The notes under the pieces were generated by a model. The model did no database searches. It was not told the DNA's origin and was given only the letters and a program-made list of their open reading frames with translations. Positions 34,997 through 44,374 of a DNA stretch of 64,000 nucleotides are shown piece by piece. The first letter of the stretch is position 1, and the number at the start of each line of letters is the position of its first letter. The position numbers and the translations under genes are program-made. Source of the stretch: Terriglobus sp. TAA 43 (GTDB taxonomy: Bacteria; Acidobacteriota; Terriglobia; Terriglobales; Acidobacteriaceae); assembly GCF_000800015.1 (NCBI RefSeq), contig NZ_JUGR01000001.1, positions 1,240,001 through 1,304,000 of the forward strand, given 5' to 3'.

Positions 34997-36532
34997 TTAA
35001 AAGGACAGCTCGAAATACAGGTCGGTCACCGTAACTCGATCCGTGAAGTCAGACCAGTCCTGTGCCCCGGTCTTGTCCGGGAGTGATGCTTTCAGTTGAG
35101 CCAGCGTAACGGCAGTGTCATCGATTCGAAGGACTCGGCCGCTCGTCTTCTCGTTGAGCCGATCGACAAGCTCTGGCAGAGGCATCTTGCCCCACCGCTT
35201 TTTCAACGCCATTGCATGATCGACCGGGATCATCGCAGTAAGGTTGGACTGTGTCATCAGTTCCAGCCCTTTCGCGCTAAGAGTCGCATTGTGGCTGCCG
35301 TGGTGACCGACCTTGTAAAAGATTGTTCGCTTGAGCAGATCCGGTCCTGTCGTGGTGACAGGCTTCCCGTTCTCATCGTCCTCGACCCATTTGAGATCCT
35401 GCCAGCTCAACCAGTTTCCAGCCTGTGCATCTCCCGGAAACAGCAATATCTCCCCCGTTGCGACGTTTTCAATCGCCAGGACGAGACTCGTGTTGTTCGT
35501 CGCAGAATCAAGAGCAAGGGCGAGTGTTTCGGAGGTGTCCAGCCAGGTGCCGTCAATGCATCGCCACGACTGATCAACAAGATCTTTTGGACGCTTCGGA
35601 TTCACCGGCACGTTCCCGAAGTAGCGTTCCTGGAAAAATGGAATCTTCTGCGCCCGAGCGAGTGGGATTTGGAATCGGCTCTCGAAGGGGTCGTCCAACG
35701 TTGAGTCTCCGGCAAAAGTGTTTCCCGCCACCCCATTTGCTTCCCGGGCGAGAGCATTCAGGAACATCGCGTTGGAAGCCGCAGATCCATCATCAAGCCC
35801 GTAAGCCTGCCCTTGAGAGGGATCGGACTTGCGCAAGAGTTGTTCATCCTTCGGCGGTCCAAGAACAAAGAATCGGAAGTTCGGTATCTGCGGAAGAACG
35901 ATTGGAGCTTCGCCCGGCTCACAAAAGCGCAGATTCTTGCCTGCAAGACCCTTGGCATATTCCAGGGCGGTTGCAGTCGACCCGGATGCCGCACCCATGA
36001 AGTCAAGCATCCCAGCAACTCGCGCACTCTGATCCGTCGCGCCAACAGCGTTCAGTCGATTGACCGCCATCCGGAGTGCGTCCTCAGTCTTCTCCCGCTC
36101 GGCACGAAGCTTATTCGCGAGGGGATCTTTTGGATCTTCCGTCCACGCAGTCCAGACCTGCCCGACTTTCCAATTGCTGATCGCATCTTTTGCCTGAGTG
36201 AAGCCAGACACATGATCCCAGTGTTGATGGGTCACAACGAGCAAATCAATCTTGCCTCCGGTCACTCTCGTGATGTCCGCAATTGCATCCTTCAATTTCT
36301 GAATGCCGTTCGCATCCGTACCGAGGACGACTCCACAGTCAATCACGATATAGAACGGACCGTCGGTTCCCGGCAGCGTGATGAGAAAGCAATCGCCCAG
36401 CCCCTGGCGATACATGCGAACTCGAATCGATGAGTTCGCCAACTCAGGCTTCACAACCTCTTTTGGTGTGACCTTCTTGACGGACTTCGCCGGTGTCTTT
36501 GCAGCAGCCGTGCTTACAGTCTTTGCGCTCAT
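34997..36532 (-). CDS. Metallo-beta-lactamase-fold hydrolase (ComEC-like), partner of the dual protease
   Basis: A 511-residue protein; the start at 36532 has AAGGAA 6 bases upstream. After a Lys/Ala-rich segment of about 35 residues with no signal peptide comes a metallo-beta-lactamase fold like the C-terminal domain of ComEC (YRQGLGDCFLIT, IVIDCG). The metal motif is THQHWDH (His102, His104, Asp106, His107), with further likely ligands at LFPGDA and VGHHGSH (from His410). Insertions of about 200 residues separate these motifs. Relatives act on nucleic acids or other phosphoesters, but this substrate is unknown and it is not a resistance beta-lactamase. It begins 29 bases after the stop of the protease gene on the same strand, so the two form an operon and probably one functional pair. 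Confidence 0.8.
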   Translation of the reverse strand: MSAKTVSTAAAKTPAKSVKKVTPKEVVKPELANSSIRVRMYRQGLGDCFLITLPGTDGPFYIVIDCGVVLGTDANGIQKLKDAIADITRVTGGKIDLLVVTHQHWDHVSGFTQAKDAISNWKVGQVWTAWTEDPKDPLANKLRAEREKTEDALRMAVNRLNAVGATDQSARVAGMLDFMGAASGSTATALEYAKGLAGKNLRFCEPGEAPIVLPQIPNFRFFVLGPPKDEQLLRKSDPSQGQAYGLDDGSAASNAMFLNALAREANGVAGNTFAGDSTLDDPFESRFQIPLARAQKIPFFQERYFGNVPVNPKRPKDLVDQSWRCIDGTWLDTSETLALALDSATNNTSLVLAIENVATGEILLFPGDAQAGNWLSWQDLKWVEDDENGKPVTTTGPDLLKRTIFYKVGHHGSHNATLSAKGLELMTQSNLTAMIPVDHAMALKKRWGKMPLPELVDRLNEKTSGRVLRIDDTAVTLAQLKASLPDKTGAQDWSDFTDRVTVTDLYFELSF

Positions 36533-36561
36533 ACTGAATTCCTTATGCGATGGTGAAGCAG

Positions 36562-39500
36562 TTAGCATCCACGATGAAGCATCGCGAATGGCTCGCTGTA
36601 CTCACTGGCGAGGAAGTAAGGGGAGCCGCTATCCGACGCAGCCATGGTGAACGCCTTCATGTCCGCCATGCGGCTAAGGTTATCTACCCGCTTGCGTATG
36701 ACGTAACGAATCTGTTCGTTCTCAAGATCAATGAGGACCGTGCAGCCACCGCGAAGGGTCGTCTGTGTTTTAGTTACAGCATCCACTTCTACATAGCGCT
36801 GCACCATCTCAATGACCAGATCAGTTGCTTGTTGTCCATTGCTCCCGATACGTCTGGCCGGTCGAACAGAATGAATTTCGATTTTGGGATACCCATCTGG
36901 TCTTAGAGGAATTTCCTTAGGCATTCCTGGAGCTGGAACGATATAGACCCCAAGATCTCTCCCTAGCGCGATCGCATCCTGGGTGTCCATTTCGTGAAGG
37001 AAGTTCCACAGCACAAAGCCATTGTGCTCAGACGCGTCGTGTGACTTGCGTCGGTCCGTAGCGAGATTCCAGCTCAAGCTGAGACACTTCAGCAGGCCTC
37101 CCAATTGCCCCCTGGGAACGACGAAATTGGGTGGCTGCCAGCACAGGCTTTCTTCCGAGAGACTTCGTACGCCACTGGGATAGATGCCACGGGCCCGGAA
37201 CGCAGAGATAAACGCGACGCGAGCATTCACACCGGCTTGAGGCTCGATATCGAGGTCGGCAGTGACCAGGGCTCGTAAGTAGTCTCCGAATGTGAGATCA
37301 ACCGGCGGGCAGTAATCGAGCGCTCGGATACAAGCTGTTAGAACACGCGAGGCCGTTTGCGCCGCTTCAACCGAGAGCCGCGTCACGAGGTCGTACGGAA
37401 TGTCACCGGGAGGCAACACGCCGGTCCCCCCGGTGGCTAGACGTTGCAGATCATACGAACGTGCCTGGTAGAGATTGACGAATGCTTCAAAGATCGCCGC
37501 AAGCAATACCGCTCCACGCGCGTGAGGCTCGGTGGCATTCACATAATCACTCGGTGTGGGTTTCGTTCCAAGACCGCTGCGGAGAGCTCGTGATCCATCC
37601 ATAGCTTGTCCGAATTGTTGCGCCAGGTCAGCCAGAAGGTTTGCAGTCGACAGGTCACCACGAGTCTTCGCAATCGTGAATCGCAGTGCCTCCGGAATCG
37701 AGAAATGTTGAAACAGCGCGACGGTGTCGGCAAACGCTTCATGGAACGCTGCCATATCCGGGTTGCTTTGGATCTGGTAGTAGGGATGCAATCCATCGAG
37801 GAGTGCATGAGTGGTTTCGTGGGCCACCACGTCATGCGAGAGGCAGTTAAAGATGACTCCGCCCGGTAGGTTATCGCCCGCGTTCGTGAGATTGGCTTGG
37901 AAATACCCGAAGAGCAGCGACTTCTTGTCGGGGCTGTAGTAGGCGTTGGCCTCACGCAGGGCGTGCGGATATATTCGCAACCGTTGAACGTAATTCCGTT
38001 GAACCTGGTCTACTTCCCCGGCCACTGTCTGCAGATGGGGAGCCCACAAAGCAGTGCGGCCGAGAGCGCGCTCGAAGCGACCAATGGTCGTCATGGAAAC
38101 GGCATACACCATCTGCTGATGGAACTGTGGAAGCGCCTCTGACGGAGCAAGTCCGTCGGACGCCAGAATGTGCGGATGATTGAGATCCACTGGCATGTAG
38201 CAAGCCCCTGTTGCGGGGTCGACGTCAACGATCTCAACATATTCGCCTACGGGGCCGGGTTTCAGGTCCCGTTCCCATGGAAGCTGCAGGATGGTCTGAT
38301 TTAGAGCCTGGGAATCCAGGCGCAGGCCCAAAGCAGGATCGAAGGCAAACACCCGTAGACAACGGTAGAGAGGCAATGTGGGCTCGAGTGTTTCTCCTGG
38401 AGTTTCCTTCAACGGATCGATCTTGGGGACGACCTTACTGCCAACGACTACCGCTCCACCTTCGCCTTTTCCTCCCTGACCACCCGCATTTCCTCCCCCA
38501 TGAGCAAGTGCTTGCTTCAGAGCAGTAGATGCAGCAGGTGACGCGATGATTGCGTCAATCACCTGGCTCCGGACCGCAGGTGGGACAGCCCCATCGGGAT
38601 CGACGTCCGCGTCGACCAGGATCTTCTGAATCTCCGGTTGCGTCGAGATGAGCTGAGCAGCTTCCAGATGAAGCATCGATTCCGCTGTAGGATCGGGTGC
38701 GATTCCAAACAGTGCGCCAAAGATTGGCCCGAGGAACGGTACTGCGACAGAGTCACGGGGCTGAGCGACCAAACCGGCAGGATTCGCCAATGGCTGGTTC
38801 ATAGCATCAATCGCGCGGAGGGCACCCTGGCCGAAATGCTTTTGGTCCAACTTCGTCGCGGAGTCAAAGAGAGCCTTCCGGACACTCTCAACCCGCTTCC
38901 ATCGATCGGCGCCGTCGTAAGCGCGAAGTCCGGCCAAATTCGCCTGGATATAGCACGCTGCTGCTGCTGCCACCTGCGGCGTCGCGGCAGACGTTCCCCT
39001 TCCGTCGAAATCAACGAGCGCGGGGCAGTCATACACTGCCCATGGAACATTGGGTGTGTAGGCCGCCATCGCTGTGTCCATCTTGCTGTCGGGACCGTAG
39101 CAACCACCCATCAGCTTTAAATCGGCGAAGTCAGCCCAGGGCTTCCCATTCGACATCACTCCGCAGGCGGCGATCACACGCTTGAAACGCGCAGGCCAAA
39201 CGATGAATTTGGGAACACGCACGCCGCCGGGGCCGTAGTTGTTGCCTGCAGCCGTCACTAACGTAATTCCCGCGTCGTAGGCTTTGTTCACGACGTCTAC
39301 CCAGGCCTGCGACGGGATGCCGCCCATACTCATAGACAGAACATCCACGTTCGAATCGATGGCGTATTGAATGCCCTGGGCGATGGAACTGTTCGCAAAT
39401 TCCACGACGCTGTTCGCAACGCGAACGGGAATAATGCGGGCAAACGGGGCCGCACCCACCAAGCCACGGACATCGCCAAATTTGGTTGCGTCAAAGACAT

Positions 39501-40188
39501 TTCCAGCAAGCAGGCTGAGCGTGCCTGTTCCGTGTCCTGGATTATTCCCGAAGCCTGTGATCCCCGGATCGACCGCGGAATTTGGGTCCGTATCGTTTTT
39601 TACGAAGCTGCGCCCTTTGGTTGTGTCCAGAAATTCCGGCAGGACCGCATGATCCTTCCGATAGCCCGTATCGAGATGAGCGATTGTGACTCGTTCAAGC
39701 GTGTTTCCGAGTGCGCCTGTGTCGATATGAGTTCGCGCCGTGTCGAACCCTGCGTAGGCATCCGCCTGGAACCAGCGCCACGTGTATGGATCAGGCTTTG
39801 AATAGCCATTCGGATCAGTGGCAGGGTCAACCGGCTTGTCGCAGACTCTCGGAGCGGCAGCAGCCATGGCTGCTTGATTACTCTCAGCAGGAACACCGAA
39901 GTCCCATTGCTGCTGGAAGTCGGGTTCTGCGAAGTCAACCGTGTTTGCGGCTAATCCCATACCACCAGTTCGTATCTGGTGGCACATGTTCCATGCGGAT
40001 GCCACGTCGGTATCCGCAGCCAACTTAGCAATGTGCCAACGCGGCGCTTCGGTCAAACCAAAGCCAGCTGGCGAAGTTTCTTCAGGAAACAGCGGTGTCA
40101 TTTCGAACGGGAGTGCCCCGGCCGCAAACGCGGCGCCGACCGCAGGTACCGACGCTTTAACCAGGAGACGAGCCACACGGGTGACCAT
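36562..40188 (-). CDS. Dual protease: subtilisin (S8) domain fused to an HExxH metallopeptidase domain
   Basis: A 1208-residue protein; GAGAGG before the ATG supports the start. Residues about 45-95 look like an autoinhibitory prodomain (WHIAKLAADTDVASAW, ANTVDFAEPDF). The subtilisin domain has the full triad: Asp173 (AHLDTGY), His219 (NPGHGTGT) and Ser400 (GRGTSAATPQ), with the oxyanion Asn in TAAGNN near 316. A Gly-rich linker lies near 555-575. The second half carries HETTH (His790 to His794) and HEAFAD with Glu817, the zinc ligands of a gluzincin such as thermolysin, though at low overall similarity. The last 250 residues match nothing I know. The N-terminus is only weakly hydrophobic, so export is uncertain. 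Followed by the metallo-beta-lactamase-fold gene. Confidence 0.83.
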   Translation of the reverse strand: MVTRVARLLVKASVPAVGAAFAAGALPFEMTPLFPEETSPAGFGLTEAPRWHIAKLAADTDVASAWNMCHQIRTGGMGLAANTVDFAEPDFQQQWDFGVPAESNQAAMAAAAPRVCDKPVDPATDPNGYSKPDPYTWRWFQADAYAGFDTARTHIDTGALGNTLERVTIAHLDTGYRKDHAVLPEFLDTTKGRSFVKNDTDPNSAVDPGITGFGNNPGHGTGTLSLLAGNVFDATKFGDVRGLVGAAPFARIIPVRVANSVVEFANSSIAQGIQYAIDSNVDVLSMSMGGIPSQAWVDVVNKAYDAGITLVTAAGNNYGPGGVRVPKFIVWPARFKRVIAACGVMSNGKPWADFADLKLMGGCYGPDSKMDTAMAAYTPNVPWAVYDCPALVDFDGRGTSAATPQVAAAAACYIQANLAGLRAYDGADRWKRVESVRKALFDSATKLDQKHFGQGALRAIDAMNQPLANPAGLVAQPRDSVAVPFLGPIFGALFGIAPDPTAESMLHLEAAQLISTQPEIQKILVDADVDPDGAVPPAVRSQVIDAIIASPAASTALKQALAHGGGNAGGQGGKGEGGAVVVGSKVVPKIDPLKETPGETLEPTLPLYRCLRVFAFDPALGLRLDSQALNQTILQLPWERDLKPGPVGEYVEIVDVDPATGACYMPVDLNHPHILASDGLAPSEALPQFHQQMVYAVSMTTIGRFERALGRTALWAPHLQTVAGEVDQVQRNYVQRLRIYPHALREANAYYSPDKKSLLFGYFQANLTNAGDNLPGGVIFNCLSHDVVAHETTHALLDGLHPYYQIQSNPDMAAFHEAFADTVALFQHFSIPEALRFTIAKTRGDLSTANLLADLAQQFGQAMDGSRALRSGLGTKPTPSDYVNATEPHARGAVLLAAIFEAFVNLYQARSYDLQRLATGGTGVLPPGDIPYDLVTRLSVEAAQTASRVLTACIRALDYCPPVDLTFGDYLRALVTADLDIEPQAGVNARVAFISAFRARGIYPSGVRSLSEESLCWQPPNFVVPRGQLGGLLKCLSLSWNLATDRRKSHDASEHNGFVLWNFLHEMDTQDAIALGRDLGVYIVPAPGMPKEIPLRPDGYPKIEIHSVRPARRIGSNGQQATDLVIEMVQRYVEVDAVTKTQTTLRGGCTVLIDLENEQIRYVIRKRVDNLSRMADMKAFTMAASDSGSPYFLASEYSEPFAMLHRGC

Positions 40189-40458
40189 AGGAGCCTCTCT
40201 TAGACAGCAACAGCAGCAACAGGATTACTTCGTAGGCCGAAAGGCTAGCACGCTGCGCGAAGGCCAACACAGTGAAAATTTGGTTAGAAAGCGGAACGCT
40301 GGCCGCGCCAAATAGCAGTCTTGGATACGACAGGACGCAGCCGCAAGGAACTTGGCGTGACGGTCAAATGACGTATGCGTGACACGATAGCGACACCTTG
40401 CCACGTGTCGCGAGTCTACCTTTGTCCCGTCGCTACATGCGAACGAAAAGGTGGCCCC

Positions 40459-42117
40459 ATGCAGAAGATCCGCAAGTTTGTGCTGCACACCATCGCTGTT
40501 CTTGCCGCCGCACTTCCAATGGCTGGCCAATCTTACAAAGTTACAAACCTTCTCTCGGATGGCTCCGTCGCGGCCACCAACACCGATCCCAACTTCAAGA
40601 ATCCGTGGGCCATCAGTGCAAGCGGAACGTTTTGGATCAGTGCTGCAAACACCGGATACAACTATGTCGTTCCGCCTGCAGGAACCGTCTCGTTCAAGGT
40701 CATTGTGCCTTCCGCCGCTGCTCCGAATACCGCTCCTGGACTCCCAGCCGGTTCGGTCACGACGGGCGGAGCAGTTGGCATGTTGCTGGCAAACGGCACG
40801 AAAGCCAGCTTCCTCTTCTCAACTCTCGATGGCACCATCTCAGGTTGGAATTCCAAGCTGGGCACGGCGAACGCAATTTCGACTGTCGCTATCAACAACA
40901 ACGCAGCCGGTGCGTCCTATCCCGGACTTGCCATCCTGAATATTGCTTCAGGTGGCGTCACCAGTAAGAGCTATATTCTTGCCGCCAACTTCGGCACCGG
41001 CAATGCCATTGAGGTCTACGACAGCACGTTTGCACCGACAAAGCTCGCAGGAAATTTCGTGGACCCCACACTGCCAGCCGGGTACGCACCATTCGCTGTT
41101 CACGTCCTCGGAACGCAGGTGTTTGTGAATTACGCGCTTCGGACTGCGACCGCCCCCTATTTGAGCGTCAACGGAGCGGGCAACGGCGCAGTTAGCGTAT
41201 TCGATACATCCGGTAACTTTGTAAGTCGCGTCGCAACCGGCGGAAACCTCAACGCACCGTGGGGTATCGCCTATGCTCCGGCAAACTTCGGCATCTTTTC
41301 GAATGACCTGCTGATCGGCAACTTTGGCGACGGCATCATCAACGTCTTCGATCCAAAGACCTTCGCCTATCAAGGTCAATTGATGGACAGTACGGGCAAA
41401 GCTCTAAAATACGCCAGCCTTTGGGAACTGTTGACCGGCGGAACTGCCGTGACAGGCACAACTGCGGTGGCCGGTGGGGACACCAGCACGGTCTACTTCA
41501 CTGCTGGCCTGGATCAGGAGCAGCACGGTCTGTTCGCGACGATTACCAATGCGACAACCGCAGGCGCCACACCCACCTTCGGCTTCAGCTCGGCTTCGCC
41601 TTCAGTGAGCGTAAGTGCCGGGAGCACCGGACAGATTCAGCTCAGTCTCGCGTCTGTAAACGGTTTCTCCGGCAACGTATCGCTGGCCTGTTCCGGTCTA
41701 CCAGCCAATACCACATGCAGCTTCTCTCCTTCGCAGGCCAGCTTGTCATCGACGGTACCGTCCATCGTCACCGCGACCATCACCACCAACACCCAGACTT
41801 CAGCCCTTCAGCCACTGGAACGACTGAGGATGAAACCTGTGGCCGCAGGGATACTCGCGGCGCTTCTACTACCATTCGTATCGCTAGCGGGCTTTAGCAA
41901 ACGTTCCCGCCTCACGAATGCATCGCGTCTCGCTGCATTGTTTGTCGTCGTGTTGTTGTCCGGACTGGTAGCCGGGGGATGCTCGAGTGGCAGTTCACCG
42001 CAAATGAGCACGACGCCAACGCCGCCGGTAACTCCGACAGGAACATCCACTGTCACCATCTCCGCAACCGCGGGCTCGGTGACACAGCAAACATCTGTAT
42101 CACTTGTCGTGAAGTAG
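40459..42117 (+). CDS. TIGR03118-type secreted protein with Ig-like domain and C-terminal membrane segments
   Basis: A 552-residue protein starting at the ATG at 40459 (AAAGGTGG upstream). Signal peptide (KFVLHTIAVLAAALPMAGQ), then an NHL/propeller-like TIGR03118 domain of about 340 residues (NFKNPWAISASGTFWIS, GNLNAPWGIAYAP, NDLLIGNFGDGIINVFD). Next is an Ig-like domain (VSVSAGSTGQIQLSLASVNGFSGNVSLACSGLPANTTC). The C-terminus has two hydrophobic stretches (AAGILAALLLPFVSLAGF and LAALFVVVLLSGLVAGGC) and a Thr/Pro/Ser-rich tail, so it may be held in the membrane with a short exposed strand. This arrangement recurs in acidobacterial proteins; function unknown. A hairpin follows the stop codon. 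Confidence 0.78.
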   Translation: MQKIRKFVLHTIAVLAAALPMAGQSYKVTNLLSDGSVAATNTDPNFKNPWAISASGTFWISAANTGYNYVVPPAGTVSFKVIVPSAAAPNTAPGLPAGSVTTGGAVGMLLANGTKASFLFSTLDGTISGWNSKLGTANAISTVAINNNAAGASYPGLAILNIASGGVTSKSYILAANFGTGNAIEVYDSTFAPTKLAGNFVDPTLPAGYAPFAVHVLGTQVFVNYALRTATAPYLSVNGAGNGAVSVFDTSGNFVSRVATGGNLNAPWGIAYAPANFGIFSNDLLIGNFGDGIINVFDPKTFAYQGQLMDSTGKALKYASLWELLTGGTAVTGTTAVAGGDTSTVYFTAGLDQEQHGLFATITNATTAGATPTFGFSSASPSVSVSAGSTGQIQLSLASVNGFSGNVSLACSGLPANTTCSFSPSQASLSSTVPSIVTATITTNTQTSALQPLERLRMKPVAAGILAALLLPFVSLAGFSKRSRLTNASRLAALFVVVLLSGLVAGGCSSGSSPQMSTTPTPPVTPTGTSTVTISATAGSVTQQTSVSLVVK

Positions 42118-42142
42118 TCTCGCGAACAGCGATGAGCAGAGT

Positions 42143-42182
42143 GATCCCGGCAGCAGAGCGAAAATTCGCCTTGGCCGGGATC
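42143..42182 (+). terminator. Terminator-like hairpin after the TIGR03118 gene
   Basis: GATCCCGGC (42143-42151) pairs with GCCGGGATC (42174-42182); inside, GCGAA and TTCGC can form a second small stem. It lies 26 bases after the stop codon. Only GTTTC follows, so the U-run is weak. Confidence 0.5.
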
Positions 42183-42296
42183 GCTCGTTTCATCCCCACC
42201 GTCCTGCATGCCGAACGCGAACCATCGTGTGATAACAGGACTAACTGCGAAGGCAAAGGACGCCAGGATCGTCACACAATTCGCTGCGTTGTTCGC

Positions 42297-42719
42297 TCAC
42301 TTTGCCAAGGCAAGCACGATTGCCCCTGCCGTGAGGAGTAGGCCTCCGAATCCTTTAGTCCAGGTGAGTCGCTCCCCGATCAAAGGCCACGCCAGTATCA
42401 GCACAAAAACCACACTCAACTTATCGAGAGGAGCTACTTTCGACACCGGCCCCAGCGCAAGTGCGCGGAAGTAACACAGCCATGACAAGCCCGTCGCCAC
42501 ACCGGACGCCGCGAGAAACCACCAGTCGCGGCCTTCCAAAGTACGTATCGTATGGGCACGTCCGACAGCGAGTGCAATCGCCCATGCCATCACCATCACC
42601 ACACTGGTACGGATCGCGGTAGCAAGATTGGGGTCGATATGGGCTACTCCCTTTTTTGCCAGGATTGCTGTGAGAGCAGCGAACACTGCGGAAAGCAAAG
42701 ACCAGGCGAGCCACCCCAT
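42297..42719 (-). CDS. Small EamA-domain membrane transporter
   Basis: A 140-residue protein made of a single EamA unit with about five hydrophobic helices (WLAWSLLSAVFAALTAILAKKG, RTSVVMVMAWAIALAVG, FLAASGVATGLSWLCYFRAL, VFVLILAWPLIGE, LLLTAGAIVLAL). Typical EamA carriers have two such units; half-size members presumably work as dimers. GGAGGT 6 bases before the ATG is one of the strongest ribosome binding sites in the window. Substrate unknown. It shares the strand with the metallophosphoesterase, 43 bases beyond that gene's stop codon. Confidence 0.85.
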   Translation of the reverse strand: MGWLAWSLLSAVFAALTAILAKKGVAHIDPNLATAIRTSVVMVMAWAIALAVGRAHTIRTLEGRDWWFLAASGVATGLSWLCYFRALALGPVSKVAPLDKLSVVFVLILAWPLIGERLTWTKGFGGLLLTAGAIVLALAK

Positions 42720-42762
42720 GAATTACCTCCAATCAGAACTGCCGCACTGCTCCTCCACGCGT

Positions 42763-44265
42763 CTAGGGAGTAGAACACGCGCAGTGTTTAAAAGAGTCTG
42801 CACTGAAGTGATCGAACGCGCATGCGTAACCCTGCCATTTCGCAGGCATCTTCTTCCCTGCGGAATCTTTAAGAAAGTGTTCCCGGTATGCGCGGGTCAC
42901 GTCACTCTTGGCGGCAGAGTCGGATTGGAAGTGTGCGATCAAGTTTGAAAGCGGTTCGGCTGTGAATGAGGGAGTTCCGTAGGTTGCGTCGAAAGAATAC
43001 TCGACTGACCAATCCGTATGTTCTCCGGATATGTTGGAAGCTTTATAGACGGTATAGTCCGACAACGTTGCGGAAGTCGGATCAACGCTTCCAATAGTAA
43101 GCGATGGCAGACTCCCGCCAACTGGCGACACCGAAGCGACGACTTTGACTGGGATGCCTCCAGTCGAAGTACGCAGGAGATGCAACTCGTCCATGTGCGT
43201 GTGCCCGAAGATTCCCAAGCTGATGGTATCCCCAGACTCGACCATCTCGTTCGCCAATGCATCCGTCGACTGGTATTGAACAACTTTGCCACTGTCTACA
43301 CAGGCAGATGTGGATCCCCCAGGATTAACAGCAGGCGGCAAATGCCCAAGCACCCACACGTGTTGATGCCGCACTCTTGCCTTCTGCAACTCTTGCCGCA
43401 TCCATGCAAGTTGTTCTTGTTCCGCGCGATGATCCGAGGAAGATCCTCCGCATGTGGCGAACTTCGGCATCATGTATATGTTGTCCACCACGAGCAACCG
43501 TGTGTTTTGCATCGGTGCTGGCATCGTGATTGCGTAATACCCTGCCTTTTGAAAGGTCAATTCTGCATCGCGTTTTTCATTCGCATTGACGCCGCGCAGC
43601 CCGGCAACCACACCGCCTACGGATGCCTTCAGGAACTCGTCTTCCCAATCAAGCCGATTGTGATTGCATCTCGAGTCGTTATTCCCAAGAGCCACATACA
43701 CCGGCATCTTTGGAAATGCGCTCAACAGCTGGCCAATGACGAACTTGGTTGTCTTTTCCGCAAACCTGGCAGAGGCAGACTGATCATCTCCTTGCGCTGG
43801 AGGCAGGTTCATTGCAGCACGGTAACGACAATCCAGATCATGAACAAGCAGGTCACCGCTCACCGTCACAAATGCCCGTCCACCTGCATGAGCCTTTGCA
43901 GCTGCAAGACTGCTCGTGAAGAGCGCATAAGAACTATCCTGAGCGTCCTTCGCAGAACAGGCCGCTTGAATGGCATCAAAGCGAGACTTTCGGTCGGGCG
44001 AGGCGGGCTGATCCAGAATGCGCTTCCACTCGCTTAGAGGCGCCTGATCCAACGCCTTGACCTTCACTGGATCCTGCAAAGGATCAAAATGGATGTCACT
44101 CAACATCACAACATCGACAGGTTTCTCATGCGCTGTCCCCTGCGCTTTAAGCGGTGCCCCGACATATACCGTCAATGCAAGAACAGCCAATCCGCAATAT
44201 CCGACAAGTCTCCGTACAACGCGTGTCATGAAGGGGCGTGTATCTCTATGGTGAGTCGGGCGCAT
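42763..44265 (-). CDS. Secreted metallophosphoesterase (acid-sphingomyelinase-like)
   Basis: About 500 residues with a signal sequence (VGYCGLAVLALTVYVGAPLKAQ). The calcineurin-like metal motifs are all visible: SDIHFDP (Asp57, His59), SGDLLVHD, ALGNNDSRC, VLGHLPP and FGHTHMDE. Spacing and the cysteine-containing inserts (CGGSSSDH, STSACVD) recall acid sphingomyelinases and related secreted phosphodiesterases. It would hydrolyse a phosphoester outside the cytoplasm, consistent with other phosphatases in the window. The ATG at 44265 has GAGGA 7 bases upstream. A long hairpin separates it from the TonB receptor gene before it; the EamA gene follows at 43 bases. Confidence 0.83.
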   Translation of the reverse strand: MRPTHHRDTRPFMTRVVRRLVGYCGLAVLALTVYVGAPLKAQGTAHEKPVDVVMLSDIHFDPLQDPVKVKALDQAPLSEWKRILDQPASPDRKSRFDAIQAACSAKDAQDSSYALFTSSLAAAKAHAGGRAFVTVSGDLLVHDLDCRYRAAMNLPPAQGDDQSASARFAEKTTKFVIGQLLSAFPKMPVYVALGNNDSRCNHNRLDWEDEFLKASVGGVVAGLRGVNANEKRDAELTFQKAGYYAITMPAPMQNTRLLVVDNIYMMPKFATCGGSSSDHRAEQEQLAWMRQELQKARVRHQHVWVLGHLPPAVNPGGSTSACVDSGKVVQYQSTDALANEMVESGDTISLGIFGHTHMDELHLLRTSTGGIPVKVVASVSPVGGSLPSLTIGSVDPTSATLSDYTVYKASNISGEHTDWSVEYSFDATYGTPSFTAEPLSNLIAHFQSDSAAKSDVTRAYREHFLKDSAGKKMPAKWQGYACAFDHFSADSFKHCACSTP

Positions 44266-44294
44266 ATGACTGTCCTCTAGGAGATGGAAACACT

Positions 44295-44332
44295 TCGACC
44301 ACCTTATCTCTTTTGGGAGACAAGGTGGTCGA
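44295..44332. repeat. Long hairpin between TonB receptor 3 and metallophosphoesterase
   Basis: TCGACCACCTT (44295-44305) pairs with AAGGTGGTCGA (44322-44332), extended inside by TCTC/GAGA. On the minus strand it sits 42 bases after the receptor stop codon, where a terminator is expected, but no U-run follows. Confidence 0.65.
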
Positions 44333-44374
44333 GCGATGGGAGAGTTCACGCCATTGTGACCTTCCCGTTGTTGG

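Noticed and set aside
34997-36532. Reading the metallo-beta-lactamase-fold protein as an antibiotic resistance enzyme.
   Set aside because: No signal peptide, about 511 residues with large inserts, and ComEC-like rather than class B motifs around the metal site.
40189-40458. CAGCAACAGCAGCAACAGG tract as a repeat element.
   Set aside because: Too short and imperfect; looks like chance trinucleotide similarity in a divergent promoter region.
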